Assembly (NCBI GenBank): GCA_965276765.1
Contig: OZ255627.1
Span: 1,798,001-1,862,000 of the forward strand
Direction of reading: 5' to 3'
DNA: 64,000 nucleotides
DNA from: G965276765 sp965276765
Lineage (GTDB): Bacteria > Actinomycetota > Acidimicrobiia > Acidimicrobiales > Palsa-688
Shown: positions 33,504 through 42,321 of the stretch, in pieces
How positions within the stretch are numbered: the stretch's first letter is position 1
Layout of the letters: the number at the start of each line of letters is the position of its first letter
Program-made: the position numbers and the translations under genes
Notes under the pieces: generated by a model
Told to the model about the DNA's origin: nothing
What the model saw: only the letters and a program-made list of their open reading frames with translations
Database searches by the model: none

Positions 33504-34339
33504 CGGGCCGGGACGTTCGCGCCACGCAGGTGCTCGGTGATCTGAGAGCGCAGCTCGATCGCTCTCGGGTCGGCTCGCACGTCGTACTCCGTCCTCGGAC
33601 GGGGGAGGTCGATGTCGATGATCTCGGTGAGCCGGCCCGGGTCGGGTTGGAACAAGCCGATGCGATCCGAGAGAAAGATGGCCTCGTCGACGTCGTGGGT
33701 GACGAAGACGATCGTCATGCCGAGATTGGCCCAGAGGGTGGCGATCTCGACCTGGAGGGCCTCGCGGGTGAAGTTGTCCAGCTGTCCGAACGGCTCGTCC
33801 ATCAGGAGGACCTTGGGTCCGACGGCAAGGGCTCGTGCCACCCCGACTCGTTGCTGCATGCCTCCCGACAGGGTATAAGGGGCCACCTTGGCGACCGAGG
33901 CCAGCCCGACCATCTCCAGTACCTCGAGCGCCCGGGCGCGCCGGTCGGTCTTCTTCACGCCCCTGACCTCGAGGCCGAGGGCGACGTTGTCGAGGACGCT
34001 CCGCCACGGCAGCAGGTTGATGTCCTGGAAGACGTACGCCATGTCCTTGGACACGCCGCTCAACAGCTCACCGTCGAGACGGAGCTCCCCTGAGTCGGCC
34101 TTGTCCAGGCCGTCGATGATCCGCAACAGAGTCGTCTTGCCACAGCCGCTGGTGCCCACCAGGCTGATGAACTCTCCCCGTCGCACCGGGAGTGAGACGC
34201 GATCGAGCGCGAATACGGTGCGCTGTGGCCCTGGGAACGTCTTGGATATGTCGCGAACGTCAAGGATCGGCTTTCCGGCTTCGGCGTTTGTCGCCGTCGG
34301 TCCCGGAGCGAGGTCGTGGGTCGGGGTCGAACTAGTCAT
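33500..34339 (-). CDS. SsuB/TauB-type ABC transporter ATPase
   Basis: The 279-residue protein has Walker A GTSGCGKTT (about 61-69), Q-loop AYVFQDINLLPWR, signature LSGGMQQRVGVARAL and Walker B VLLMDEPFGQLD, then the H-loop FVTHDVDEA. This is the SsuB/TauB/NrtD class. It shares 4-bp ATGA overlaps with both permease genes, so all are coupled. The ATPase lies between the two permease genes, as in some heterodimeric importers. Confidence 0.94.
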   Translation of the reverse strand: MTSSTPTHDLAPGPTATNAEAGKPILDVRDISKTFPGPQRTVFALDRVSLPVRRGEFISLVGTSGCGKTTLLRIIDGLDKADSGELRLDGELLSGVSKDMAYVFQDINLLPWRSVLDNVALGLEVRGVKKTDRRARALEVLEMVGLASVAKVAPYTLSGGMQQRVGVARALAVGPKVLLMDEPFGQLDNFTREALQVEIATLWANLGMTIVFVTHDVDEAIFLSDRIGLFQPDPGRLTEIIDIDLPRPRTEYDVRADPRAIELRSQITEHLRGANVPAR

Positions 34340-35202
34340 CGTGTGTCACGCCTTCCTGCCGAGGTGGCTGCAATCCAAGGGAACGCTCGGACCTGCAGCA
34401 TTCGAAGAGCCGAGAAGAGCAGGATCGCAAGAACGGTCGTCGTTGCGATGGTAGCTACGAGGTCGGCGGTCTGGCTGTAGCTGCCGAAGTCCTCCGTCAG
34501 GCCGCCGAGGCCAGACTGCCCGATCTCCTGGCCACCGAGGATCATTCCTACGGCTCCGATGGCCAAGGCAATCCGGGCGCCGACGAAGATGAAGGGCATC
34601 GTTCCGGGGAGGTAGACGTACCTGATCTGCTTCAAACCGTTCATCCCGAACGTATTGCCGACGTCAGCGAGCCGGCCGCGTACCGCCCGAACGCCGGCGT
34701 GGGTGTTGACCACCAGGGGCCAAACGGCGATCACCATGATGAACGCGACGCGAGCGGCGGTCCCGAAACCGAACCAGACCTCCATGACCGGGAGGAGAGC
34801 GATGGAAGGCGTGGCGTTGCCGAAGGCGACGAGCGGCTCGAGGGCGCGTTCGACCAAGCGGACCCGCCCCATCAACAGACCCACTCCCACGCCCACGATC
34901 AGGGCGATCAGTACACCGCACACCATCTCGAGGAGGCTTCTCAGGAACGCTCCTGGAAGAGGGCCGGAGCCGATGAGCGAGAACAGTGCCGGCACGACCT
35001 GACTTGGCGTGGAGATGAAGATGGGCTTCAGGAACAAGGCACTGGCCTGCCACAGCCCGAAAGCGACGAGTACGGCGAGCACCCCCGCAACGAGCTGGTC
35101 GTGGGCACGAAACCATGGCCTGGATCCCTGGGGAGCCAGCAGCACCTCGCCTGGAGTTGATGCGACCGCCGGCACGCCGAAGCGCTCATTCGATGAGCTC
35201 AT
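34336..35202 (-). CDS. SsuC/TauC-type ABC transporter permease (second of two)
   Basis: The 288-residue protein has about six membrane spans and the EAA-type loop VRAVRGRLADVGNTFGMNGLKQIRYVYLP split around 185-220. ATG 35202 overlaps the binding-protein stop (ATGA). It is shorter in its first cytoplasmic part than typical SsuC and differs from the other permease in sequence, consistent with a heterodimeric channel. It follows the binding lipoprotein and precedes the ATPase. Confidence 0.88.
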   Translation of the reverse strand: MSSSNERFGVPAVASTPGEVLLAPQGSRPWFRAHDQLVAGVLAVLVAFGLWQASALFLKPIFISTPSQVVPALFSLIGSGPLPGAFLRSLLEMVCGVLIALIVGVGVGLLMGRVRLVERALEPLVAFGNATPSIALLPVMEVWFGFGTAARVAFIMVIAVWPLVVNTHAGVRAVRGRLADVGNTFGMNGLKQIRYVYLPGTMPFIFVGARIALAIGAVGMILGGQEIGQSGLGGLTEDFGSYSQTADLVATIATTTVLAILLFSALRMLQVRAFPWIAATSAGRRDTR

Positions 35203-36269
35203 AGAGCGCTCTTGTGAGCGGTGAACGCCGTCCACGCCTCGCTCCATGGCGTGAGATTCATCTCCTGGGCTGCCGGTCGGTTTCCCTGCCCTTTCAGCGC
35301 CGCCTGCTGCTTGGAGACCTTGAGGTTGTAGTCGACCGCCGACGAGGTCAGGGTTGACTTCGAGACCGGCCATCCGGCCAGCACCTTGAGCTGTTGCCAG
35401 GCCTGCTTGTACTGGGCGGTGTTGTCGGCATTGCTCGTATAGGAGGCCGCGTTCTTGATCCAGGCCGATTCGTTTCCGTTGAACAGCTTGGCCGAGGCCA
35501 GCCAGGCCAGATCGACCGCCTCAGCCTCCGCTGGGTGGGACTTCAGCCATGATCCCGGCGCGGACATGAAGCTGTCGGCGTAGGCGGGGATCAGCTTGGT
35601 CGCAGACGCGAGGGAGCGGAGCTTGCTGGCTGCAGCGGGCAGGCCGCTCGCCGCCGTGAAGGCGGCGTCCACCTGTCCGGCGAGCAGAGCGCTAAGCGAT
35701 GAGCTGCTCGCGCCAGTGCGCAGGATGTGGAGGTCGGACTGGCTGAGCCCGGCCTTCTTCAGCACAGCATTCAAGAGCACTCCGTCGGGCGAGGCGTCGC
35801 AACAGATGGCGACCGTTTTGCCCTTGAGACCGGCCAGGCTGGTGATATTGGACTTGGCTAGGACCTCGTCGTCGAGCCTGGCCTGGTTGGGACCGAACAC
35901 GACCAGGCCCGAATCCACCTCGGTGGGCAGGGGGCCGATGGCGACGTCTAGCTTTCCACTCTCTACCGCCAGCTCGGGCGCGTTCTGCGAGGCGTTCTGT
36001 TGGCTGGCGTTGGCCCCCCACAGCGAGAGGAAGTGCACCAGGTCGTGCACGTTGGTGTCACCGATGTGGGCGCTGCCTGCGGCGTTCCCGATGCGGATCG
36101 TCATCCCCTTGAGGTCGGGCGTGCCATTGGCATTGAAGTGCAGGACCGCCGCAGTCGACGCTCCGCTACCGGAGGATCCACCCCCAGATCCTGTCGACGT
36201 GCTGCTCGAACCGCACGCCGTCGCCACCAGCGCAACGATCGCGGCCAATCCGATGACTTTCGCTCTCAT
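35199..36269 (-). CDS. SsuA/NMT1-like substrate-binding lipoprotein
   Basis: The 356-residue protein begins with a lipobox VATAC near residue 19 and a Gly/Ser linker. The mature part has the SsuA/ThiY layout, with GLKGKTVAICCDASPDGVLLNAVL near 146 and LLAGQVDAAFTAASGLPA as ligand-site segments. It should be the extracellular binding protein for the importer encoded downstream. It is the first gene of the operon, divergent from an IclR regulator across 190 bp. Confidence 0.9.
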   Translation of the reverse strand: MRAKVIGLAAIVALVATACGSSSTSTGSGGGSSGSGASTAAVLHFNANGTPDLKGMTIRIGNAAGSAHIGDTNVHDLVHFLSLWGANASQQNASQNAPELAVESGKLDVAIGPLPTEVDSGLVVFGPNQARLDDEVLAKSNITSLAGLKGKTVAICCDASPDGVLLNAVLKKAGLSQSDLHILRTGASSSSLSALLAGQVDAAFTAASGLPAAASKLRSLASATKLIPAYADSFMSAPGSWLKSHPAEAEAVDLAWLASAKLFNGNESAWIKNAASYTSNADNTAQYKQAWQQLKVLAGWPVSKSTLTSSAVDYNLKVSKQQAALKGQGNRPAAQEMNLTPWSEAWTAFTAHKSAL

Positions 36270-36459
36270 GCTCTCTTACCCCCGATTCCGACGGATGTGC
36301 GCCGCAATGAAGCAATGAGACTTCGTGGCTTCAACAGAAAGCGGTTCTTCGGAATGTAACCGCCGGCCCGTCGGGGGTCAAGGGGCCAAGGAGCGATCGG
36401 GGTGCCGATGAGGAGCCCGACACCGGACCGAGCGGCCTTTTCAGCACTAGGCTCGCCTC
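36270..36459. promoter_or_regulatory. divergent control region between the SsuABC-like operon and IclR
   Basis: The 190-bp gap has an imperfect inverted repeat AGAA-N5-TTCT near 36338-36350, within ACAGAAAGCGGTTCTTCGGAATG. It resembles the perfect palindrome at 37343-37359 in arrangement (CAGAA ... TTCTG), so both may be targets of the IclR regulator encoded between them. No full promoter pair was found here. Confidence 0.35.
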
Positions 36460-37257
36460 GTGCGAGAGGGAAAGGGGGCGGTCGAGCCAGAAGTGCCGGT
36501 ACGTCGGCCCACCTATCCGATCGAGTCGGTAGACAACGTGCTGCGGCTCCTCATCATGGTGGCAGAGCGGAAGCAGATTCGCGTCTCGGAAGCCAGTGCG
36601 GAGCTCGGGACCGCCATCTCGACCGCGCATCGGCTGCTTGCCATGCTTGTCCACCACGACTTCGTATCTCAGGACCCGGAGAGCAAGGCCTACAAGGCGG
36701 GTCCTGTCCTGCTGCGAGTGGGGCTGAGCGCCGCAAGGAGCCTCGACATCCGGACCCTGGTGCGGCCCTTTCTCGAGGAGTTGCGCGACGAGACGGGCGA
36801 GACGGCGCACGCCGCGATCCTCCAGGGACGCGAAGTCCTCTTCATAGACTGCGCTGAGAGCCCCAACGCCCTGCGGGTAGCCTCACGTGTGGGCACACTC
36901 ATGTGGGCGCACTGCACATCGGTGGGCAAGGCCTGGTTGGCCTGCGAGAGCGACGACTTCCTTCGCGGGCTGTATCCATCCCCCAAGCTCCCGTCGTTGA
37001 CTGAGCACTCGATTACGTCGCGGGCGGCACTCCTCGCCGAGCTCGCCGACGTGAGACGACACGAGTTCGCTCGCAACGTCGGCGAGAGCGAGGTCGGGGT
37101 CGGCTCGGTAAGCACGGCCATACGCGACGAGCGTGGACGTCCGGTCGCGACCATCAGCGTCTCCGTACCGCTCGCGCGCGTTCCGGAGGATCATTGGGCC
37201 GTGTTCTCCGACGCGGTGCTCCGAACGCGCCTCGCCATCGAGGCGGCGCTCCCCTGA
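36460..37257 (+). CDS. IclR family transcriptional regulator
   Basis: The 265-residue protein has the IclR winged helix (YPIESVDNVLRLLIMV, then ASAELGTAISTAHRLLAML, about residues 25-90) and the effector-binding domain with RVASRVGTLMWAHCTSVGKAWLA. IclR proteins bind organic acids and repress or activate catabolic operons. A GTG at 36460 begins the protein. It lies between the divergent importer operon and the downstream cyclodeaminase/cupin operon, whose promoter has a perfect palindrome 86 bp past its stop. Confidence 0.93.
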   Translation: MREGKGAVEPEVPVRRPTYPIESVDNVLRLLIMVAERKQIRVSEASAELGTAISTAHRLLAMLVHHDFVSQDPESKAYKAGPVLLRVGLSAARSLDIRTLVRPFLEELRDETGETAHAAILQGREVLFIDCAESPNALRVASRVGTLMWAHCTSVGKAWLACESDDFLRGLYPSPKLPSLTEHSITSRAALLAELADVRRHEFARNVGESEVGVGSVSTAIRDERGRPVATISVSVPLARVPEDHWAVFSDAVLRTRLAIEAALP

Positions 37258-37314
37258 GGTGCCGCAGGCCCCGGCCGCTCGTGGGGTCCGAAGGTATCAC
37301 CAGGGGAGATGGCC

Positions 37315-37359
37315 TTGACACTCCTTGGCTTCGTCGATACTCTCAGAAACAGTTTCTGA
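37315..37359 (+). promoter_or_regulatory. promoter with a perfect palindromic operator
   Basis: TTGACA (37315-37320) is followed after 17 bp by TACTCT (37338-37343). A perfect odd palindrome TCAGAAAC-A-GTTTCTGA (37343-37359, 8-bp arms) covers the expected transcription start. IclR-family sites are often short palindromes with GAAA/TTTC arms, and the IclR gene ends 86 bp upstream. It would control the cyclodeaminase-bicupin-DapA-Pht5-aldolase operon. Confidence 0.65.
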
Positions 37360-37459
37360 AGCACTCGATGAGCAGCTGCTCGTCGGCAGGCGGCTGTGAT
37401 CCTTGGCGTCGACGGCGTCGAGGTGTGGTCACCCGGACAGAAGCAGGAGACCCCAATGA

Positions 37460-38488
37460 TTGCTGCCGATGGATAGCTCGACGCAGTGGATTTCCGAGCG
37501 CGACGTGGCGTCAGTCCTCAACCTCGCTGACGCCGTCCAGGCGCTGGCCAGAGGATTCTCGGAGGAGGGCGCGGGGCGCGCCGTTGCGCTCGAGAAGACC
37601 ATGGTCGGCTTTGACGGTCACTCGACCCTGCATGCTCTCGGCGCGGCCTTCGGTGACGAGCGGCTGGTCGGCGCCAAGACATGGGCCCACACGCCCGGGG
37701 GGGCCGACCCCGTGCTGCTGCTCTTCGATGCAGATACCGGCGCGCTCAGGGCGGTCATCGAGGCGTTCGCCCTAGGACAGTTGCGGACTGCGGGAACCGC
37801 TGCTCTCGCCACCGACCGGCTGGCGAGCGCCGATGCCAGCCAGATGGCCATCGTGGGCACAGGTAAGCAGGCGATGGGCCAGGTGGCGGCGGTGGCCAGC
37901 GTTCGTTGCCTCGCCGGGGTTCGCGCCTTCAGCCGGGATCCGGAACGGCGTCGCGAGTTCGCCAGGCGAGTGACCGATGAGCTGGGTCTGCCCTGCGCAA
38001 CGAGCTCATCGGTGACAGAGGCCGTCGACGGCGCGGACGTCGTCACCCTTGTCACGAGGGCGACCGAGCCGGTGCTCCAGGAGGAGATGCTCCCGCTCGG
38101 GGTCCACATCAACGCGGTCGGCGCCATCGACTTGCAACGCAGGGAGTTCGAGCCCAAGATCCTGGCCCGATGTGCCTCGGTCGTGACCGACAGTCAGGCC
38201 CAAGCGCGCCATCTATCGAGCGAGCTCAGGGAGTTCTACGGCGCAGGCCCCGATCCCTGGGACGGGGTGCGCTCACTCGGCGACGTCGTCCGCGGCGAGT
38301 CGACCGGTCGCGACTCGGAAGACATCACCCTGTTCAAGGGGATGGGCTCGGGTATCGAAGACCTTTCTCTGGGGGCGGAGCTGCTTTCCCGAGTGGGTGC
38401 CAAGTCACTGAACATTCCGCGTGGCGGGCGGGCCAGCATCGACCTGGTCGGGCCGCCATCGATGAAGAAGGGTGGCCAGGAGCCATGA
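37460..38488 (+). CDS. ornithine cyclodeaminase / mu-crystallin family dehydrogenase
   Basis: The 342-residue protein has the family's Rossmann motif IVGTGKQAMGQ near residue 134 and the substrate-side elements GAKTWAHTPGG and FKGMGSGIEDLSLGAELL. Family members deaminate ornithine, reduce ketimines or act on imino acids. The start is uncertain: TTG 37460 has AGGAG 10 bases upstream, while ATG 37469 has none at good distance, so I prefer TTG 37460. It is the first gene of the operon behind the palindromic operator, and its stop overlaps the bicupin start. Confidence 0.88.
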   Translation: MLPMDSSTQWISERDVASVLNLADAVQALARGFSEEGAGRAVALEKTMVGFDGHSTLHALGAAFGDERLVGAKTWAHTPGGADPVLLLFDADTGALRAVIEAFALGQLRTAGTAALATDRLASADASQMAIVGTGKQAMGQVAAVASVRCLAGVRAFSRDPERRREFARRVTDELGLPCATSSSVTEAVDGADVVTLVTRATEPVLQEEMLPLGVHINAVGAIDLQRREFEPKILARCASVVTDSQAQARHLSSELREFYGAGPDPWDGVRSLGDVVRGESTGRDSEDITLFKGMGSGIEDLSLGAELLSRVGAKSLNIPRGGRASIDLVGPPSMKKGGQEP

Positions 38489-39624
38489 CAGACCAGGCAC
38501 AACGGTCGGACGGCGTCATCGAGACCGGGGATGCGCCCCGAGCGACGTTCGTCGACAAGGTCGGCGTCACCTCACCAACGATCGAGGAGGGGATCTGGCC
38601 ACCGCTCGTCATACCTGCCGCCCAGATAGCCGAAGAGGTCGACCGCCTCTCTTCGGTCGCCCGTCCCGACAACGGCCGTCGTAGCTCGCTGATCGTCCAC
38701 CCGCTGGCCGATGGACCCGGCCTCGGTCTTGCGCCCGGGATCCGCGTCAGCCTCGATGTCCTCCTCCCCGGTGAGCGAACGGCAGCGATTCGTCACAACT
38801 CCTCGCAGGTCTGCTTCTGCATCGAGGGATCCGGCTTCTCCGTAGTCGGAGGCAACAAGATCGCCTTCGAGCGCTACGACGTGTGGTATACCCCGGCGCT
38901 CACCACCTACGTGCACGTCAACGACACGACTCAACGCCAGGTGCGTCTCACCTACTCCAACGCCCCGCTGCTGGAGAAGCTCCGCGTGCACTACATCGAC
39001 GAGCGTCCTCCGGAGGAGTCACCGGTTCGGGTGGCCGCCCCGGAGGCTGCGGCCTCCCCGCATCCCGTGGCGCACGTCTTTCCGATGGGGGACGGCGGCC
39101 CGATGCTGATGTCCTACGAGCGGCTCATCAACCCCGAGGTCGTCGAGCAGCAGCCACTGCACTGGCCTTGGCACGAGGTCAAGCATGAGCTCGACAAGTT
39201 GATGGCACTCGGTCAGTCGTATCGGGGCCGTCGTCTCTACCTGCTCTACAACCCGGCGACGGGTCGCACCAACGGGACGACGAACAGCTTCTTCGCCACC
39301 ATGACCGTGCGGCCGCCGGGAATCGTCGACCGCCCTCATCGCCATGCCTCGGCGGCGATCAACTACTTCTTCTCCGGCAGCGGCTGGAGCCGCGTCGCCG
39401 GCCGGCGTTACGAGTGGGCGGCGGGGGATCTCATGCTCACCGCGCCGGGTTGGTCGGTCCACAACCATGCCTCAAACGACGAGGCCGTCTACGAGCTGAC
39501 GATCCAGGACAGCCCGTTGCACCTGGCCATGGACTCGCTGATGTGGCAGGAGGACCTCAAACTGACCCCCAGGCTGCTTGGATCGCAGCGGGGATTTGAC
39601 ACCAACAGGGGGACCGAAGAGTGA
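38485..39624 (+). CDS. bicupin protein, gentisate dioxygenase-like with a degenerate first barrel
   Basis: The 379-residue protein has a first barrel with AIRHNSSQVCFCIEGSGFS, lacking HxH, and a second with DRPHRHASAAINYFFSGSGWS, where HxH is present but the following Glu is not. It matches the N- and C-terminal layout of gentisate dioxygenase-like bicupins. ATG 38485 lies in the cyclodeaminase stop (ATGA), and its own stop overlaps the DapA-like start. A ring-cleavage role is possible, but the odd ligands leave room for another activity. Confidence 0.82.
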   Translation: MTDQAQRSDGVIETGDAPRATFVDKVGVTSPTIEEGIWPPLVIPAAQIAEEVDRLSSVARPDNGRRSSLIVHPLADGPGLGLAPGIRVSLDVLLPGERTAAIRHNSSQVCFCIEGSGFSVVGGNKIAFERYDVWYTPALTTYVHVNDTTQRQVRLTYSNAPLLEKLRVHYIDERPPEESPVRVAAPEAAASPHPVAHVFPMGDGGPMLMSYERLINPEVVEQQPLHWPWHEVKHELDKLMALGQSYRGRRLYLLYNPATGRTNGTTNSFFATMTVRPPGIVDRPHRHASAAINYFFSGSGWSRVAGRRYEWAAGDLMLTAPGWSVHNHASNDEAVYELTIQDSPLHLAMDSLMWQEDLKLTPRLLGSQRGFDTNRGTEE

Positions 39625-40526
39625 TTCGGCTGCAGCCGACGTCGCTCGTGGGCTCCTACCCGCCGCTGGTGACACCATTCGTCGATGGCCGAGTTGACCT
39701 GACGACCTACGAGCATCTGGTGGACCGTCAGGTCGTCAGTGGTTCGCAGGGGGTGCTAGTCACGGGCACGAGCGGAGAACCGAGCGTCCTCAGCATCGGG
39801 GAGCGCCTGGAGCTCGTCCGCGCCGCCGTGATGAGTGCGGCCGGTCGCATCCCGGTAGTGGCTGCGACTGGGACCGATTCCTATGACGAGACCCTCGAGC
39901 TGTCGTGCCGTGCGGTCGACGCCGGCGCCGACGCCGTGCTCGTCGTCACCCCGTTCTACCTTCGGCCGCCCCAGCGGGGACTCGAGGAGTACTTCGTCAG
40001 CCTCGCCGATCGTCTTGAAGCGCCCGTCCTCATCTACCACATTCCCGGTCGCGCCGCGGTAGCGCTCGAAGCTCCCACGATCGAGGCAATCGTCCTCCGG
40101 GCCGAGAACCTTGTCGGGATGAAGCACGCATCGAGCGACCTGAGCCTCGTGACCGAGATGCTCAATCGCGTCGGTCCCGAATTCCGCGTCTTCGTCGGAC
40201 TCGAAGAGCTGAGCCTGCCCATGCTTGCCGTCGGGGCCCGGGGCCTTATGAATGCCGTCGGCAACCTCGTCCCCGACCGAGTGGCATCGCTCTGGCAGGC
40301 GGTGGAGGAGGAGCGGCTCTCGGATGCACGAAAGATCCATGTAGAGCTCTGGGAGCTCAACCAATCGGTGTTCTTCGACACCAACCCCATCCCCATCAAG
40401 TACATGTTGCGCCGGATGGGCGTGATCCCCAACAATGAACACCGGCTGCCGATGATGAGCGCCACCAAAGACCTTGAGGCGCGCCTCGACGGGGTCCTTG
40501 CTCGAGCCGGGCTGTGGTCCGAGTGA
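39621..40526 (+). CDS. DapA-family lyase/aldolase (dihydrodipicolinate synthase-like)
   Basis: The 301-residue protein has the Schiff-base Lys in LVGMKHASSD near residue 171, the Tyr of VLIYHIPGRA near 141 and the GTSGEPS loop near 51. It is therefore an active-site-complete member of the DapA/NanA family, which includes hydratase-aldolases for aromatic side chains and keto-acid aldolases. It begins at GTG 39621 inside the bicupin stop. Its place in a catabolic operon argues against lysine biosynthesis. Confidence 0.9.
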   Translation: MIRLQPTSLVGSYPPLVTPFVDGRVDLTTYEHLVDRQVVSGSQGVLVTGTSGEPSVLSIGERLELVRAAVMSAAGRIPVVAATGTDSYDETLELSCRAVDAGADAVLVVTPFYLRPPQRGLEEYFVSLADRLEAPVLIYHIPGRAAVALEAPTIEAIVLRAENLVGMKHASSDLSLVTEMLNRVGPEFRVFVGLEELSLPMLAVGARGLMNAVGNLVPDRVASLWQAVEEERLSDARKIHVELWELNQSVFFDTNPIPIKYMLRRMGVIPNNEHRLPMMSATKDLEARLDGVLARAGLWSE

Positions 40527-40551
40527 ACGGGATGCGAGGGACGGTGGGCCG

Positions 40552-41535
40552 ATGACGCTTCCTTTGACGATGGCGATGAGCGGCTACGAGCATGTCCGTG
40601 ATCTCCAGTCGGGGGCTGTGTCGGTCGAAGGCGTTGACCTGACCACGCTCGCGCTGCCGATCGAGGAGATCTTCTTCAGATTCCTCAGGTATCGCGAGTG
40701 GCACGTATCGGAGCTGTCGTTCGCCAAGTACGTGGCCCTTCGCGCCGCCGGTGACACCAGCCTCATTGCCATTCCCGTGTTTCCCTCCCGGGTCTGCCGG
40801 CACTCCTCGATCTTCGTTCGACCGGGAGGCCCGAGCGACCCGAAGGAGCTCTCTGGAGCGCGCATCGGGGTGCCCGAGTGGGCGCAGACCGCGGCGGTGT
40901 ACACCCGCGCCCTCCTCCGTTACGAATGGGGGATTGGCCTCGAGGACGTCGCCTGGTTCCAGGCCGGTGTCAATTCCCCCGGCCGTCGTGAGAAGGTCGC
41001 CCTTCATCTTCCCGACGGCGTCTCGCTCACCCAGGTCCCGGAACGCTCGCTCGACGAAATGCTCCACTCCGGCGACCTCGATGCCGTCCTCTCGGCTCAT
41101 CCGCCGGCAAGCTTCGAACGGGGAGACGGCGAGATCGTGCGGCTCTTTCCGGACTTCGAGCCTTTGGAGCGTGAGCACGTAGCGCGCACGGGAATCTTCC
41201 CGATCATGCACGTCGTGGTCATCCGCTCCGACGTTCTCGACGCCGCCCCCTGGGTCGCAGGCAATCTCCTGACCGCGTTCGAAGCAGCCAAGGAGCGCTG
41301 CATCGAGCGGCTCTCGGAGATGACAGCGAGCCGGGTGCCGCTGCCATGGATCCCGAGCCTGGTGGAGCAGATGCGCCAACTTCTCGGGCCCGACCCGTGG
41401 CCCTACGGTGTCGAGGCCAATCGGGTCACCCTCGAAGCGTTCACCCGCTACGCCCACGAGCAGGGGGTCGCCGCTCGCCGGCTCGACCCCGAGGAGCTCT
41501 TTGCCCCGCAGGTGCTTGGCCACTACCGGATCTGA
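40552..41535 (+). CDS. Pht5-like protein, second copy (dihydroxyphthalate decarboxylase family)
   Basis: The 327-residue protein has the same length as that at 27014-27997 and shares its landmarks: IEEIFFRFLRYREWHVSELSFAKYV split in two, FPSRVCRH, GVPEWAQTAAVY, GIFPIMHVVVIR and WPYGVEANR. No signal peptide is visible. The known family reaction is decarboxylation of a dihydroxyphthalate; actual substrate unknown. ATG 40552 follows GGTGGG weakly. The class II aldolase gene follows after 22 bp. Confidence 0.85.
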   Translation: MTLPLTMAMSGYEHVRDLQSGAVSVEGVDLTTLALPIEEIFFRFLRYREWHVSELSFAKYVALRAAGDTSLIAIPVFPSRVCRHSSIFVRPGGPSDPKELSGARIGVPEWAQTAAVYTRALLRYEWGIGLEDVAWFQAGVNSPGRREKVALHLPDGVSLTQVPERSLDEMLHSGDLDAVLSAHPPASFERGDGEIVRLFPDFEPLEREHVARTGIFPIMHVVVIRSDVLDAAPWVAGNLLTAFEAAKERCIERLSEMTASRVPLPWIPSLVEQMRQLLGPDPWPYGVEANRVTLEAFTRYAHEQGVAARRLDPEELFAPQVLGHYRI

Positions 41536-41557
41536 AGCCTCAGGGAAGGAGACATCA

Positions 41558-42298
41558 ATGCAGCAGCTACGTAAAGAACTGGCGGCGGCTACTCGAATGC
41601 TCGTGGACGCAGGAATCATGGGCTACAGCGGCCATCTGAGCGCCCGACCCTCGGACCTCGACCGGCTGCTCATCCAACCGATCGACGATCCGCGCGCCGG
41701 GTTGCGTGGCGAACGACTCCTCCTCGTGGACTTCGATGGCGGGGTGCTCGAAGGCGAAGGCAAACCGCCATCGGAGCTCGCTATCCACACCGAGATCTAC
41801 CGGGCCCGTCCTGAGGTGCGCTCGGTGGCCCATTTCCATCACGACCCGACCACTATGTTCACGATGGCTGATGACTGCCCGCTCGTGGCGGTCAAGAACC
41901 ACGCGAGCCGATGGGCGTCGGGCGTACCGGTCCATCCCGACCCTTCGCACATGGCCACCGCTGACCAGGGCCGAGCCCTCGCTGCCACCCTCGGAGAGGC
42001 CGATGCCGCGTTGCTTCGCGGCCACGGCGAGGTCGTAGTCGCCGAGGATGTCCTTACGCTCTTCGCCGATGTGATCCACTTCGTCGAGAACGCCGATGCC
42101 TTGGCCATAGCAGCGCGCCTCGGCCCCGTGGTCCCGCTGACCGCGGCTGAGTGTGATCGGTTCCTAGCCACGTTCAAGCGAGAGCGTCACGCTAGAAAGC
42201 TCTGGTCGTACCACACCTGGGTCGCGACTCGCCGAGGCACGTTGCCGGCGGGCTGGTTCGAAGGGGCCGACCCCGAGGCCGTCGCTGTCGCGTCTTGA
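41558..42298 (+). CDS. class II aldolase/adducin-domain protein
   Basis: The 246-residue protein has an acidic candidate in SELAIHTEIYR, the His motif FHHDP near residue 93 (HxH replaced by HHD spacing) and LLRGHGEVVV near 153 as the third ligand. ATG 41558 is preceded by AAGGAG. It is the last gene of the IclR-controlled operon; it follows the Pht5-like protein and could cleave a decarboxylated product. It differs clearly from the copies at 13013 and 44552. Confidence 0.86.
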   Translation: MQQLRKELAAATRMLVDAGIMGYSGHLSARPSDLDRLLIQPIDDPRAGLRGERLLLVDFDGGVLEGEGKPPSELAIHTEIYRARPEVRSVAHFHHDPTTMFTMADDCPLVAVKNHASRWASGVPVHPDPSHMATADQGRALAATLGEADAALLRGHGEVVVAEDVLTLFADVIHFVENADALAIAARLGPVVPLTAAECDRFLATFKRERHARKLWSYHTWVATRRGTLPAGWFEGADPEAVAVAS

Positions 42299-42321
42299 CC
42301 GGGCCCCTGGTGCACCCACCC

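Noticed and set aside
32620..33525. An N-terminal extension of the bicupin reaching to 33525
   Set aside because: The extra part is a shadow of the ABC permease gene; the bicupin family start and a good ribosome-binding site are at 32619.
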